Both the position numbers and the translations under genes were made by a program. DNA of 64,000 nt, taken from assembly GCA_964007475.1 (NCBI GenBank), contig OZ023274.1:103463372-103527371 (forward strand), read 5' to 3'. This DNA is from Hybos culiciformis (Eukaryota > Arthropoda > Insecta > Diptera > Hybotidae). The notes beneath the pieces were generated by a model, which had not been told where the DNA came from, made no database searches, and worked only from the letters and a program-made list of their open reading frames with translations. Positions 27,013 through 41,400 of this stretch are shown here, in pieces; position 1 is the first letter of the stretch, and every line of letters starts with the position of its first letter.

Positions 27013-28290
27013 ATGGCTTCGTCTTCAAACAATTTAATGGATGAGTTCGAAGAAAGTTTTCAGGTAGGTTTTCCATTTTTTTTTCGAATAATTTACGACC
27101 TACTACCCGAGGGTGCAGTCGATGGACGACACATTTATGATTTTGAATAAAAAATTTTAGAAATTACCTGTTGGTTACCTATACATACATTTTACATTTA
27201 TATGTTAACCGCTAGTTACAAACCTAACTTAACCTACCTATTAGATACCTGTAGGTGTAGACAGTCACAGGATTTTTTTTTTAAATATTACATTTCAATT
27301 CTAGGCTTGCCTTCATGCTTTAACAAAACAGGAATCGAACTCTGGTGTTACAAAGGATGAAATTGAATTGGAAGTTGAACAAACAGCAAATAAATTTATT
27401 GATCTTGCTAGACAAATGGAATCATTTTTCTTACAAAAACGATTTCTTATTTCAACTTTAAAACCAGAAATGTTATTGAAAGACGAAAATCAAGAATTAC
27501 GGTATGAGATCCAAAGAAAAGACGTATTGATATCAAAACATTATGATCGATTAGAAGAATGGAAACAATTATTGTCTGAAACACAGCAAGTTAGTCTTAA
27601 TCAATAAATACCTATTATATGAATTGAAATGCTTTGTTTAACTAATTTGAATTAAAAAAAAAGGTAATGATTCAATAATTAAAGTTAGCAGAGGAATTAT
27701 TTTAAGTTGAAGATCGGTAAATGGAAGAGTTTTTGATATATTTGACCTTAGCGTTACAGAGGCGATAGTTTTGTACCAACATTATGAAAAAGATTTCGTC
27801 TTTTTTTTTTTTTTTTAATCAGTTTTTTTAAATTATCATTTAAAATTTAAAAAAGCAATTACTTTAATAATTTTTAAAATTTTAGGGTTACAGTAAATCA
27901 ATTCCTAATCAAAATGAGTTGAGACCACCAATTGGTGCAGCTGTTATGCCTCCTCAACCAGGTCCCTCCATGATGGGACCTTCAATGCCGTCAATGCAAC
28001 AACAACAACAAATGCAACAACAACTACAACAACAGCAACAACAACAACAGCAAATGCAAGTAAATAAAAAATTAATTTATTAAAAACCCTTCATCAAAGT
28101 AATACGTTAATAATGTTTTTCCAAGGCAAATGTTCAGCAAATGTATATACAACAAGGTCCTTCTAGTATGGCAGGTCGACCACCACCCTTCAATCCACCC
28201 GGTAATAATCTTCTGCAAGGACCCTTGGCTTATTTAGAAAAAACGACTAGCAATATAGACATGGTCGGTATGGGAGATGGACGAAGGTGA
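27013..28290 (+). CDS. MED28: Mediator complex subunit 28
   Basis: Head-module-associated subunit of the RNA polymerase II Mediator, nuclear. Exons 27013-27063, 27305-27589, 27886-28059 and 28126-28290 (TGA 28288-28290), all phase 0, give 224 aa; fly and human proteins are about 180-190 aa. The N-terminus NLMDEFEESFQ-ACLHALTKQE, then FIDLARQMESFFLQKRFL, STLKPEMLLKDENQEL and RLEEWKQLLSETQQ form the conserved helical and coiled-coil core (residues 8-112). Residues 113-148 are Pro/Met/Gly-rich, 149-170 are a glutamine run (CAA/CAG repeats), and the C-terminus GPLAYLEKTTSNIDM...GDGRR is the family's usual tail. The first ATG lies directly before MASSSNN and matches the family start. The frame stays open after the TGA into an Arg-Gly-rich tail (separate entry). 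Divergent from HID1. Confidence 0.96.
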
Positions 28291-28458
28291 CGCGGGGCAA
28301 GGGGTAGGGGGTATGTATATATATTTATAAAAATCAATTTTGATTTGGTAATTAAATTTCAAATATACTTTTTTTTTAGGCGTGGCCGAGGTCGAGCTAG
28401 AGGTCGTGCTCGTGGTCAAGAGCCTGCTCCTGAGTTTCACGGAGCTTCGTTATCATAA
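28291..28458 (+). CDS. MED28: In-frame Arg-Gly-rich tail of MED28 (alternative C-terminus)
   Basis: Directly after the MED28 TGA the same frame reads RGARGRG up to donor GGGG|GTATGT (exon end 28310). After an intron with acceptor tttttttag (exon 28380-28458) it continues in frame as RGRGRARGRARGQEPAPEF and ends HGASLS-stop (28456-28458). A second donor, GAAG|GTGACG, with exon end 28286, lies just before the TGA; splicing from it to 28380 is also in frame and removes the stop. So either the upstream donor or readthrough of TGA-C would add the tail; the downstream donor alone leaves it as 3' UTR. The MED28-with-tail product would be 249 aa by the upstream donor. Expression of the tail is inferred. 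Confidence 0.6.
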   Translation, partial: RGARGRGYVYIFIKINFDLVIKFQIYFFFRRGRGRARGRARGQEPAPEFHGASLS

Positions 28459-31400
28459 AAAATATTTTAAATTTCGTTTACACATCATAAAAATTTCAAA
28501 ATTCAAAATTTAATTTTAAAGAAATATAAAAAATAGAAAGTAATAGATTAAGGCATAACTAAAGGGTACTAAAAAGCATTTTATAATGCTAATAATGCTC
28601 ACATATATATTTTTTTTTAACTTCGGTTAATATTTTTTTCAAAATTTTTGAATTTCAATCATTTTTTTTCTCTAAATATTAATTTTCTACTAAAAAATAT
28701 TGGCAATTTAAATCAATGTAAACACAAAATTATGAAAGTCTAAAGCAGACTTAATTTTCTTTATGACAAAATTTTCACAAAGATAACGTTCAACGTGCAA
28801 ACAACCCCTAAAGATTTTCATATTCTAAAGATGTTGTTTCTTAAATAATTAAGAAATAGTGAAATAAGTAACTAATGTTATTGTAATTAATTTATATATT
28901 ATTTGTGTGAATCAGATACTCAAAATATTTCCATAATTTCCATAATTTAAATTTTCTATCTAAGAATATTAGTGGCACTTATTCCAAACTTTTCGTGCAT
29001 ATATTTATCTAAATATTATTAATGAATCAAAAAAATTCAAATGCTTTACAAGGAAATTAAAATTTAAGATATTTAAGGTAGTGTGCCTAAAAATCTACCA
29101 GTTAGAAAAGCAAATACAATATCATGTTATTTATTTGAATATTTCTTCTCAATTATTTATTAGATAATACCATTTTTTTATTATAATAACTTTTTTTGAA
29201 ATTATATTTTTTTTCAAAAAAAATTGCTAATATGAAGAACATATAAAGAAATTCAATAAAAGTTTTATCTAAGTTATTTAAAAAATTTGCCAACAATGAG
29301 AATGTTTGGTAAAAAATCCGTAATATTCTTTACTACGGCAAATCTAAAACTAATTTATTTTAAGTGACCTAAATAGGATACAGCGAAATTGGTGACAAAA
29401 ATCGAACATAATAGTATGAGCTGATCAGAATATTATAATTTAAAATTTAATATCGTGGAACGATTGATAAATTAACCATGATATTTATCAGTTATATTAT
29501 ATACAAACAAAATAATATTACACATTATTATATCCTCATTAATTGAACTACAAACATTTTTAAAAGTTTTTTTTTTCTAAAATAAATATTCGAGCTGCCC
29601 TTATTTGCATTTAAAAAAAAATACAATAATAAATTTGTCAACTTACCTAAAATAAAATGACACATTACATTTATTCCCTAAGTTTTATGTTCTAGCGATG
29701 CAAATAAAATTCAGCAGCTCCACTAATGTAAGATTTTTGATTATAAATTAGGTAACTTTAATCCTATTTTAAATTGAAATTATTAGAAGTCTGTTCTTGT
29801 TTTTAGAAATTTTCCTATTTAATTATAATTAATAATTTTGTTTTTAGTTTCTTCAATACAGAGCATTTTGAATAAGTACTTATTAAATAATAAAATTTTG
29901 ATTTAAGTTTGAGCATTTTAGCATTTTATTTTTTCAGAAAATAGCCTTTACAGATTATTTATTAAAGTGAATTGATTTGAGGATCATAAATAAATACTAA
30001 AAAAAAATATTCTTGAGAAAACATCAAGCGCTAATTTCCTATGACCTATGGATTTCCAAATAAAGGCCACTAGGTAAAATTTTTTCCATGTGTCGCTTTT
30101 TCGTTGGTTTCTTTAAATCAAAAATTAATCTTTTAAAGAAAAATGAAAGTATTTAGAAATTTTATTTTAATTGCGATTATTTCTGATTCCATCAAAGGGA
30201 AAGAATTACTGGAAATTTTACTAAAGACACTAATAATGTCATAATAGGTAGGCAATTTCTAAGTGGTCTCTACGGAATCATTAAGCCAATTCTATCAACA
30301 GGTTATGGGACTGAAAAACCCCAGAAAAAAATTAATGCGGATTAATATATCAGTGATTTAATGTTGAGCAGTTGTAGGCGATCCAAATAAGATGGAAGGA
30401 ATATAAGAATAACGACTACTAAATACAAATATTAGAAAATCTTTTGGAATATTTTTATTTGCATCAACCAGACTCCTGTACTTGGGAGCAATACTCAAAT
30501 TTAATTAAATTGTAGTCAAAGGTCACCACCAGATCTCAATTTCAATTAATCTATCAATAATAATTGTAGTTTGTAATGATTATTTTCCAGTTGACAGCTT
30601 CGAAATTGTTAATTATACATTATTCAATAACGTAAAATAGAGTAAAAAGTAATTATTAGTCAACTACTCAATATTTTTTATAATCGTATGTAACTGATTG
30701 CGAACGTTGTATTCGAACGTTATATTTACAACTAAGCTTTAATTTTTTGACATCTGCAATGAATCTTACGTTTTGGTGTTCAGTTGTAGGAAGCTTATTT
30801 ATTATGTAATATTTCGTATTACTTTGCTTTAACTTATTCTTCATTCATGATTTTTCTATTTAAAATCAAGGATATCTAAATCTCAAATAAAAATAATTTT
30901 TAATTATCTACAAATAAAAAACATCTTGATTTCAATAAGTACATTTAATTCCACATTTATATTTAAAAATAATTTCAATCAAACATTCAGATACAAATCA
31001 TATAGTATTTTATTTTACAAATATTAATATGACTATTAAAAAAAAAAGTCAACAGTCATGTTTCTTATAAATATGACTGCAAAGGTTCCTGTACTTTTAT
31101 TTGCATCCGCTCATTCAACAAAAGAGGAATATTATACAAATAACATTTGGAAGCCCATGCAAGCATATTTTCTCAATACACATTTTACTGTATTAATTGT
31201 CAAATTTATAATGATTTTTTATATAATTAATAAAATTTCTAAAATTTCTTACAACATGATTTTATTCAATAAAAAATTTTATAATTATTTATGTAAAAGG
31301 AACTAGAATTTCTATAACGTAATAGCACTGTTTTTTTTTAAATGAATGAATGGATATTATGTATGTTTGTATATAAAAGATAAAGAAAATGTTATTCAAA

Positions 31401-32915
31401 GAGTTAAAAAAATATTACTATGAATCAAATGGGTAAATAATGTATTTTATGTATTTCAAATATTTTTAAAGATATGATTTATAAAAATTAAAATAATTTT
31501 TTAAATAAGGTGAGTGTCATCATTAAATTTCTTTTTAATATATCGCAATATTTTCTTAATATAATGTTTTATAGAATACTTCAATTTATTGTTTGCAAAA
31601 TATTTGATTGCCTCCTTATGACTATATAAACAAGCTCTAAACTGATACATAAATATAAATTTAATATAGTTGAAATTCTTTTCCATTTATTTAACGAACT
31701 GATTTCGGATACTAAAGAGAAGACTATTGAAAATAACGTCCAAGTAATTAATATTTTAATTGAGAGTCCTAATTAACTAAAGGAAATAACCTTCAAAATA
31801 ATGTTTATACGTCAAGTGAGAAACTGAGTAAGAAAAAAAGTATTATTAAAAGAATTATTAACTTATTTTAATTATCCTAAGTCCAAATAAAGTATCTGAA
31901 AATATGTTTTAAAATCTGTTTACCATTAGTAACTGAAAAACACATTTGTGATTTTCCTTATTTTCATAAAAATTAAACATATAAATAAATTAAAAGTATG
32001 TTTTTTGGCCAAGCCAATAATATACAGCATACATGTAGCTATAATAAAACTTAAATAAATAAAATGTTTTTGGCCAATTGGAAATACATTAATTTCAGAT
32101 ATTTGTATTAAAAAAAATAAAATATTAATTCTAAAATGAATTTCTTTTATGATTTTGTTTTTATTATACGACCTAGACGATTGCACTCAAAATATATTTT
32201 TAATTACAAAAAAAAAAAAAAAACCATAAAATTACCTAAAAAAAATTTAACTGGCAGCATTTAATAAATCAGCATTTTTTTTTTCTTTTTTGCTTAAAAA
32301 GGATGTTTTAAAGCTTAAATTGACTCCAAGCAAAATATATTATTATCGAGAGTTTGTTGTTTCTTGAACTTTTAACGTTATTTTAGTTGAAATAATTTCG
32401 AATTTTATTATCCAATGTCTTTATCTCCTAAAAATAATAATATGGCTTCCAGTGATTTTTTTTAGATTATTTGAAGTCAGAAAATTTTGGAATAACTAAA
32501 TCCAGCTGCATTTTGAAAGTTCTAAAACAGAATTTGGCGAAAAAAGTATTTGAAGAACGACTGAATAAAATCTAAGAGTTCTCTATATTATTCAGTTAAT
32601 GAATTCATTTGAAAATTAGAGAAGCCTTTTCGGTTTTAATCAGAATTCTCTCAAGTATTTATTTAGAAAAATTTTCAAAATCTCAATGTTTTTCAACTAA
32701 GAAAATTGTAGTCCTAATAACTTTTATGTTGCATTTTTATATAATACTTATATTACGAAAATAAATGAATTTTCGAAAATGAAAAGAAAAAAAAAAATTT
32801 TTTTTTTTATTTATATCCTAAGTGCAATTATCTTTGATTTTTTATGAGTATACTGTCAATAAAAAAATTTATTACTAAAACTTATAATATCAGTGAATAT
32901 TTCATAAAAATTTTA
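28459..32915. other. Intergenic region
   Basis: AT-rich, with no open frame matching a known family. Positions about 30000-30560 are of somewhat higher complexity (less homopolymer) and could be an old, unidentifiable repeat. The 3' flanks of MED28 and of the secreted-protein gene lie at its two ends; a reverse-strand AATAAA at 32868-32873 sits 43 nt downstream of the latter's stop. Confidence 0.55.
32868..32873 (-). terminator. Polyadenylation signal of the cysteine-rich protein gene
   Basis: AATAAA on the minus strand (tttatt on plus), 43 nt after the stop codon at 32916-32918. Plausible by position; the motif alone is weak evidence in this composition. Confidence 0.5.
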
Positions 32916-35900
32916 TTACGATTGGTCAGACTCATTAGTTGAAGCAGATGTTTTATGGCCAGGACTTTGTATTCTGCACCTACAAATTACAAAAGAAAAG
33001 TAATAAAAAATAATGTTAAACATTTTTCATTAAGTTTTTGTTCTAATTTTTAATTTCAAACAATGTAATAAGTACTCCTAAATAAGATTTTATTAAAAAT
33101 GTAATAAAATTTTCTGTATTTTACCTATAAATGAAAGCAGATAATGTAACGTCATCATCAACACGGATACATTTTTTGTTTGCTGGACATTCGCATCTAC
33201 AAAAAAAATAAACAATTGAATATTAGATAGAATCAAAACAATAATATAATTTACAACGACTTAAAAATTAAGTATTTTTATCTTGGCTATTATTTTCTAT
33301 TAATTAAAGATGTACATATGTTTGCGAATAAATGCCGTAACATAACATTAAAACCAAACATCATTCAAAATAATAAATATTTTATTTTTGGCGAAATGTA
33401 AGGCAAATGCGCATTTCAATAATTTTATATTTTATATTCTACGCATCGGAAAAATATAGAAAAAAGTAATTTAATGCGTTGGGGATCGTTATGTTGTATT
33501 TAGTGCTATAGAATTTAGATCACTAAATGGAGTATTATATGCGTCAATACACATGCAATCATTTAGATGCATCTGCGTAAATAATGAAAAAATTTAGATG
33601 CATCAGCGTATATAATGAAAAATTTAGATGCATCAGCGTAAATAATGAAATCATTTAGATGTTTCGTATTGAATATTACGTAATACCTAAACAAACATAA
33701 TATCTCTCACAATATTTCAATACAGCCAAATACAAAAAAAAAATGAGAAAAAATGAGAAGAAAAAATATTCTCTCTTTGCAACTACCTCTCCCCTACGCA
33801 TTAAAACAGTATATTGGATATGTAAACAGAATTTGTTATAGAACTCGTTCTGTATTTACACAAAAATACATTGACACTTGTCAATTTATATCACTCGACC
33901 TTCGGTCTCGTGATATAAGTATTGACTCGTGTCAATGGATTTTTGTGTATACAGAACTCTTAATTAATAACAAATTTAGTTTAAATATACAATAATCTAC
34001 TATTACTAGTCAGAAAATTAAAACTTATAGGAGTTGAAAGGGTTTCGGAATTTAAATAGTATTCAGATTCGAAGTTTAATTTATATTATGGCAGCTATAA
34101 GCATTGATTAATAATAGTTCAAGATTCGCTTCTTTTATAGGTACAGTTCATATTACAGTAAGCATCGATTGATAATAGATTCGTTACTTTTATAGATTTT
34201 GTTTTTTAATTTTTTTTAAACAATTTATATTTGAAAGTTTTAGTAAAATAAAATAAAATTCAATAATTAATTTAATTAATTTAATTTGTTTTTTTAATTA
34301 ATTTAATTTGTATTTTATTGAACAGTATTTTAAAGTTCAAGCCTTCTTTTCATTCATCTATAGCAGTGGTTCTCAAACTTTTCGGGTGAAGTAGCCTTTA
34401 TCTATTTATTTGATTTTTAAGTACCCTAGTCAAATTTTAAATATAAACAAGTATCTAAAACATAAATTCTTAGATCTAACAATTAGCTTTTGTTAGTTTT
34501 GGCAATTTTTGGAATAGATTTCTTCTCTTTCAATAGATTTCTTAATAAACAGATCGAATATATTTATAATTTTATGATAATATATAATATAAGCTTCGAA
34601 AATTTCATTTGTAAAATTAACTTACGCATTTTTCATGAAATAGTCGATACTTCTGCTGTTTTTGTAAATTGCCCAACCACATGGAATATTATTTTGGCAC
34701 TCTGGCTTTTCAACTTCTGCAGATCTCTGAAAATAAATTATTTTTTTTTATTACTTAAAAATGTTTATGCAAAGTAAAACCAATAATTTTTATAGCTAAA
34801 TTTATTTTGATGAATTACAGAAAATTGTATCATTATGATGAATAATTTAAAAAAAAAATAATTCTTCCTTTTTTATTTAATAGATTGTGTATTTTATCGC
34901 CTGTTTAGTTCCAAAAGTATGGTATATACATAATATGTTTCGAATTTTCTAGCATCTAAAGTACATAGAATCACTAAAAAAAAAAGTATTGCCTTCGAAA
35001 TGTTTACGAGAAAGCTTTAAATATACGATTGATACTATGAATACTATTGATACTATGTTCAGTACATATTATTAACATATTTAAGAAAAAAAAAAAAACG
35101 TTTTCTGTCTAGTTTAAAAAAAAAAAATGAGTCACGTGAACTGATATAATTTTTATTTTAATCTTAACCATCCGCTTTTCATTTCCTCTATTATTTAATT
35201 AGAGAAAAAACAAGGACAAACTAAAAACTTGAAACATTTTTAAAGCTTCAAGGTCATTAAAAGATTGAATTGGAAAGACTATATATTGAAAGATTATAAA
35301 ATTGTCTAAGCGTATAATCGTTGGCATGTTGACGAGTTTTTGATTTTTTTAAAATTAGAACTTATTATTGTGTAAATGATTTTTTGTACGTGAATTTTCC
35401 ATTTTTTTTTTGGACTTTTTCCTTATTTCTCGCCAATTAAAAAATTTAATTTATTTTAAAACGAATTTGGGCTATGTGCACCATCTTGCTCATTTGTCAT
35501 TTAGGCTAATGGATATAAGATAAGATTATTGATTCTAGAGTTAGAAGCCCATGTAAAATTAGTCAAGAGCACAATAGCGATTTTCATACAAAAGATTCAT
35601 GTCCTACTAATGTCCTTGTGACAAAGTTGAAAATGTAGACTTTTGGTAAATTATAATTTAAAGTTTGTTTAAAACAAAAAAATTATTATTTTTGAAAATA
35701 AGCTTGTATCAAGTCCTTTAATTGAGAAAAATATATAATTTAAAAATACTGTAGAAATATTGAAAAGAAAAATGTGAGAATTTTATTCAAGTATTCAGAG
35801 TGGAGGCTGAAAATAGATTTCCGTCAAAAAATAGATATTCAAGACAAGTCCAAATTTTCTTAAAGTACTTGAACTTGAACAAAGTAAATGTTCTACATTT

Positions 35901-38412
35901 CTTATTAGTATTTTAATGTACTTCACTCCACTTATTATATACTTCACACAGTTTACAGTCAATACAACATAACTTTAATATATTCGTCCCATCAATATCC
36001 AAGTGTGACGAGACGTCTAATTTTTGAAATAATGAACTAATTTTTCGCTTTTAAATTCTTTGAAAGTACATTATTGGTTTTTTTTTTTTTTTTCAAATCT
36101 ATTCTGCAAATTATTTTTTAATAAAATATTAATAATGACCATGAAAATATGTGGAGTTTTTTTTTTTTTTTTTAATAATACCGGGGATAAAAAAAAATCA
36201 AAATTCTGAAGAAGAAAATATTTGAAAAAAATTAATGAGTTTCTTAAGAAAAACGGAAAGATCAAAAATATTGAATACCGAAGCCAATATTTTATGTTGA
36301 AATTTATATATATATTTCTGTTGTTGTTCTAAGAATTTAGAAAATTTAACCATTAAATTTTTTTTTTGTATATACTATATATAACTATATATACATATGT
36401 ACATACATATAAAACAATTTCGAATGCGACATAAAATTCAAAATGTATATATGTATAATATATATAAAAACATTAAATTTACGATTTCTATACAAAAAAT
36501 TTTACAAGATTTATAATTACCGTATAAATGTATATCGTATACTATGAATATTATTTCATATTTAAAAATATTTAAGGTTTATATGAAAAAGAAAAATACA
36601 TAATCTGTTGTTAAATTTTTTTTGAAGAAATTAGATTATATTTGAAACATTTCAATAAATTGTGAAATTTTATACAAATTTACGGTTTCATTATGTATTC
36701 ATTCATAGAATAAAAAAATTAAATTAGAATTTGTACAGAGGCAGAGAATAATTCATAAAAAAATAGAACCGATATAAGGTTCAACCCTCTAAAAGGCACA
36801 CATATAAATTATCTGCCTGCAGAAGGGCGTAACTCTATTTTGATAGTTTTGAGATTATTCAAGTTTTTATGTTTTTATTTTAGAGCATTTATATGGAGAT
36901 ATGTTAAATTTCTAATATTCTTAGTGAATAATTTTTTTATTCAATTTATATTATATAATATTCACTTCATTACTTAAACTTAAATAATAATTTTTCAATA
37001 ATTAGGGAATTTGTTTACTCAAGTTATAAAATTTTAATTGAATTATGAATAAAATAATAATGTTAAAAAAAATGTTTTCTAATTAAAAACTTGAATCATG
37101 TTATAATTAGTATTTTTGTTAGACATCTGTATTGGTTTTTGGGCAAATAGAAAATATTACTAAAAATATTGTCTTAGAAAACGGACGCAAAGGTTAGAGA
37201 AAGTTCAAATATAGATAAATCTAAATAAACTGCTTAATATTTATTTTTTAATGATGTAATAATGTTGGTAAAACCGGCCCCGTATTTCATTTATGTGTTA
37301 ATGTTCTATTTATTCTTCTATCTTTAAATCATTATCATCATTATCAGGATTACAAAAACTTATGCGCAACAATATGCTCTAAATTAAAACGATTTTAATT
37401 ACGATTGAATACGTTTAAATTAATTAAATTATACTATAAATATTTTTTATTTGATTTTTTTTTTCTTTAATATTGATATTAATTCATTAATTTTAAATTC
37501 GAATTTTGAGTTGAATTTTGATAAATTGAAGGTTTTGAAATTTATTTTTTTCTTGTTACTTTAAATTTTATTTGAAATTCTATTGAGGAGATTTGAGATT
37601 CTACTTTCGATTATTAGAGTGACACTGTTTTCAGTAAATTTCATTAAAATTAAATTTGAGAATACGTATATAATATTCGTAAGATTTTTACGTTAGATCG
37701 TAATTAATAAAAATCTTATAAGTTCGAAAATTAATTTAATATACTAATCGCAAATATTATATCATGTTCTCAATATGAATATTTTTTGGTTGAAATTATT
37801 TGCATTCATCTATGCAAAGAATAAAATTATAACATTATTATTTCTCTTAATTTTTGTGGGCATACTTATAATTTACACATTACGCACACTATAATTATAT
37901 ATAACAGTATTTTTAATGATAACATTTTTATTTTTAGGTATTAAAATTTTACTAGAAAATTTTGAAGTAATTTTTGATGATTGTCCTCACCAGAATTTAT
38001 TTCACTTTTTTTACCTAGCAACCTATAATTCTATAATTTTCATTTTTCACACATTTTCGTATTACTTACATGTATAAAATATAAATAAATCAGATAAGTT
38101 AATTCAGCAGATTTTATTGAAAAAAAAAAGAGAACTTTTAAGAAAATACATATATGTATATGCATATTTGTAAATAAAAAAAAAAAAAGGTCATAAATCA
38201 AAAAGTAAATATACTGATAATAAATTAAAAAATCATTACTGTCATATTAAATTATGATTTTTTTAATTATATGAATGAGTGTTGTATATGTATAAAAAAA
38301 ATCTTTTGATGATAAGTTTCTTATATTCACAATGTTGTATGCTTGCTCAGCGAACTTTTAATTAAAGTATTTAAGATATTTGTGCAGAAATTAATTTACT
38401 TTAATTGAAAAG

Positions 38413-38444
<32 letters not shown>

Positions 38445-41400
38445 GATAAAAACATATATATTATTTTCTTATTCTGTGATTATTATTATTTTTTTTTTAT
38501 ATATTTTATAAAGATCAATAAATTTACATTAAATAAATCGCGCCATAAAATCAAAAAGTAAACAAAATAATTTATTTACAAACAAAGTTAAGTTATATAT
38601 ACATACATTAAAAAAAAAAGAAAAGATTATTGAAAACAGAAGCGGAAATGATTTATGATAAAGTAATGAAATAGTGTCAATTGCGTCAGCTTAGTATTAC
38701 TTTTGACGTCACTATATTAAGAAGTCGCATTAATTTACTAATTTCAATTCAAAATTATTATTTCATTGACATCCTCCTAATTAATTAAAATAATAAGAGC
38801 TGAATGTTGTAATATTATTAAAATATTAGGACAAGTCTTGAATAAGGTGTTTCATTGAAACTTTTTCATCGTATAGCGACTTCAAAGCATATACTTAAAT
38901 TATCTACATTTCGAATGGGATATTAGGTACTAGGATAATTATTTATATATAGGAAAATTATTATCTAACGAAATTGAATTAAAATTAAATTATGTACTTA
39001 ATAGCCATAGGGTGCATTAAGTTTTATGTATATATTTATAGACCAATGAATTGAATTAAAATATTGAATAACATTTAGTTAATATTTTCAAAAACTCAAT
39101 TTTGCCACTAATTATAAAAACTAGCATCTAAATAGAAATTAATTTTTTATTTGTTTTTTTTTTTTTATTTTAAATAAATTAATATAATATAACGCAAATA
39201 TTGATTTAATAATTAAAATAAATTTTCTACTGAAATCTACGCATTTTTTTTTCCTTAGTTAAGAGGAATATAATTTATGTGTTTTTTTTCAGATAGTGTC
39301 AACTCACGCAAGAATCAATAAATTATGCTTTAAATGAGTAATAAGAAATTATAATTATAATAATTATTTATTATATTAAAGTATATGTGTAAGTTGATTT
39401 TTGCTTTTTTAATTATTCTTCTTCATTTAGTTTATAGTTGTAAACTAAGCAAAAAATGCAAATTAGTTTTTGTATAGTCAAAGTATAATAAATAATTGAT
39501 GCGATGGAAAAATTTTTTTGACTCAAAATGAAATAATTTAAACGACACCATACATTACTTAAGAAAATATTATTATATTCATTTAATGTTGAAAGAAATA
39601 TTGATATAAAATACGTAAAATATTGTTAAAATTCCAAATTTTTTATTATTTTTCAAAAACATTTAGATTCTATTTGAAACGCTTACAAGTTTATAATATT
39701 AGAAAATGATTATAAAATACAGTAAAACAATACTTTAGATTTAGTAATCTTTATTTATTACTCTTCGGTTTCACAATTTATATTCGAATGAATCCTTTCT
39801 ATAATCTCCATATTTCATTATGCTCTACATATCAATACACTTCTATTACAGCATATACTACTTAAAACTTAAATGTATTAAATAGCTTACTCTAAGATAC
39901 TACATCAAAATGCAGTAGGTACACTACATGATCATATACAACACATTTTTGATTCCAAAACCCTTTTCACCGTTTCATTCGAGCAAAGTAGAAGTATAAT
40001 CATCGAAGTGTAGAACTTTTGGGGGATTCTACGATATCGGTGGCGCCATTTACTCGACATTAAAAAAATTGAAATACTACGACTCTAGGTAAGGATGATG
40101 ATTAAATCAACAACAACAGTGTAACAACATACTGACTACTACACTTAATTACTCACTACTCAATATATAGATAATAAAATAATAAAATTCTATATAATGG
40201 TAAATACTTTAAAATGAAACTAAAACATTTTTTTTTTTTTTGTCGGCAGACATGGCAGGTAGCAAATAAATAAATTTTTACACTAAAACATCATATTAAT
40301 TCTATCTAACTAAATTATTATATATAGCGAAAATGTTCAATATTTGACGCGTGTATTTTTTTTTTTTTTTTTTCATGAAATAAGATAAAAATAATTTTTC
40401 ACTGAAATAAAACACATTTTCTGAATGAAAAGATGAATAAGATTTACAAAAAATTATTTTTAGAAATTGCACTAAAAAAATGGTAGGTACTTTCGAACAA
40501 GAAAGACAGACAGGCGCAAAAAGTATAATTATTGTGTAGGCTGATATAGATAAATTTACCGCACAGCAAGAATTTTTCTAGCCTATTGTCAGATTCTTCA
40601 AAAATGATGAATAAAAAAATCTTTTTTTTTGAATAAATTCATAGAAAAAATTTCTTGCTCATAAACTATTAACCAATAAATTATTTTAATATATATGTAT
40701 GCGTCTCAGTTTTGGGTTATTTCCTTGGAAAATTTGCAACAGAAGTTATAAAGAAATAAATACATTTTTTATAATATAGTTGCTAAGGAAGTCCCAGAAT
40801 GTAAAATTGTGTGATACACTATTACAATAAAACATAATTTGAATTGAATATGTATAATATACATTCTTTTTTTATGTTGAAGGTGTGTAGCCACTTGTAA
40901 AAGAGTTCAACTTAGGACTTAGATATTATGATTGAAAGTTTAAATAAATAGAAGTTTAAATAGATGAGCTAATAATAATAATTAATATCAATATTAAAAT
41001 AATAAATCTACTACAATAATGTCTTGTAATGCAAAACATATTTACATTTAAAAATCTGTAGCCATTTTAACAATCTTTAACTGAGATCTCTCGACTATAT
41101 CGGTTTCATGGTAGGAACCAAAAATAGCAGATAAAGGGAAAACGCTAGGCAAGCGAAGAAAACGAAACAATTCTTTTTAATTAAGGTGAAGAAGTCATAA
41201 AGACTCTAAAAATAATTTTAATAGGGTCGTAAAATTTTTTATTTGAAAAAAAAAAAAAAAAACTTTATTTATACAATGTATACAAATTTATAAAATACTA
41301 TTAAAATATTCCCATTATAATCAAAATATTAAATATATATATATAGCATTTAAAATTACCGTCTACTATACATAAATCATAAAAATTTTAAGCAAATGAT

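Noticed and set aside
33753..33995. 80-aa open frame
   Set aside because: Runs across both arms of the foldback element; it is an inverted-repeat by-product.
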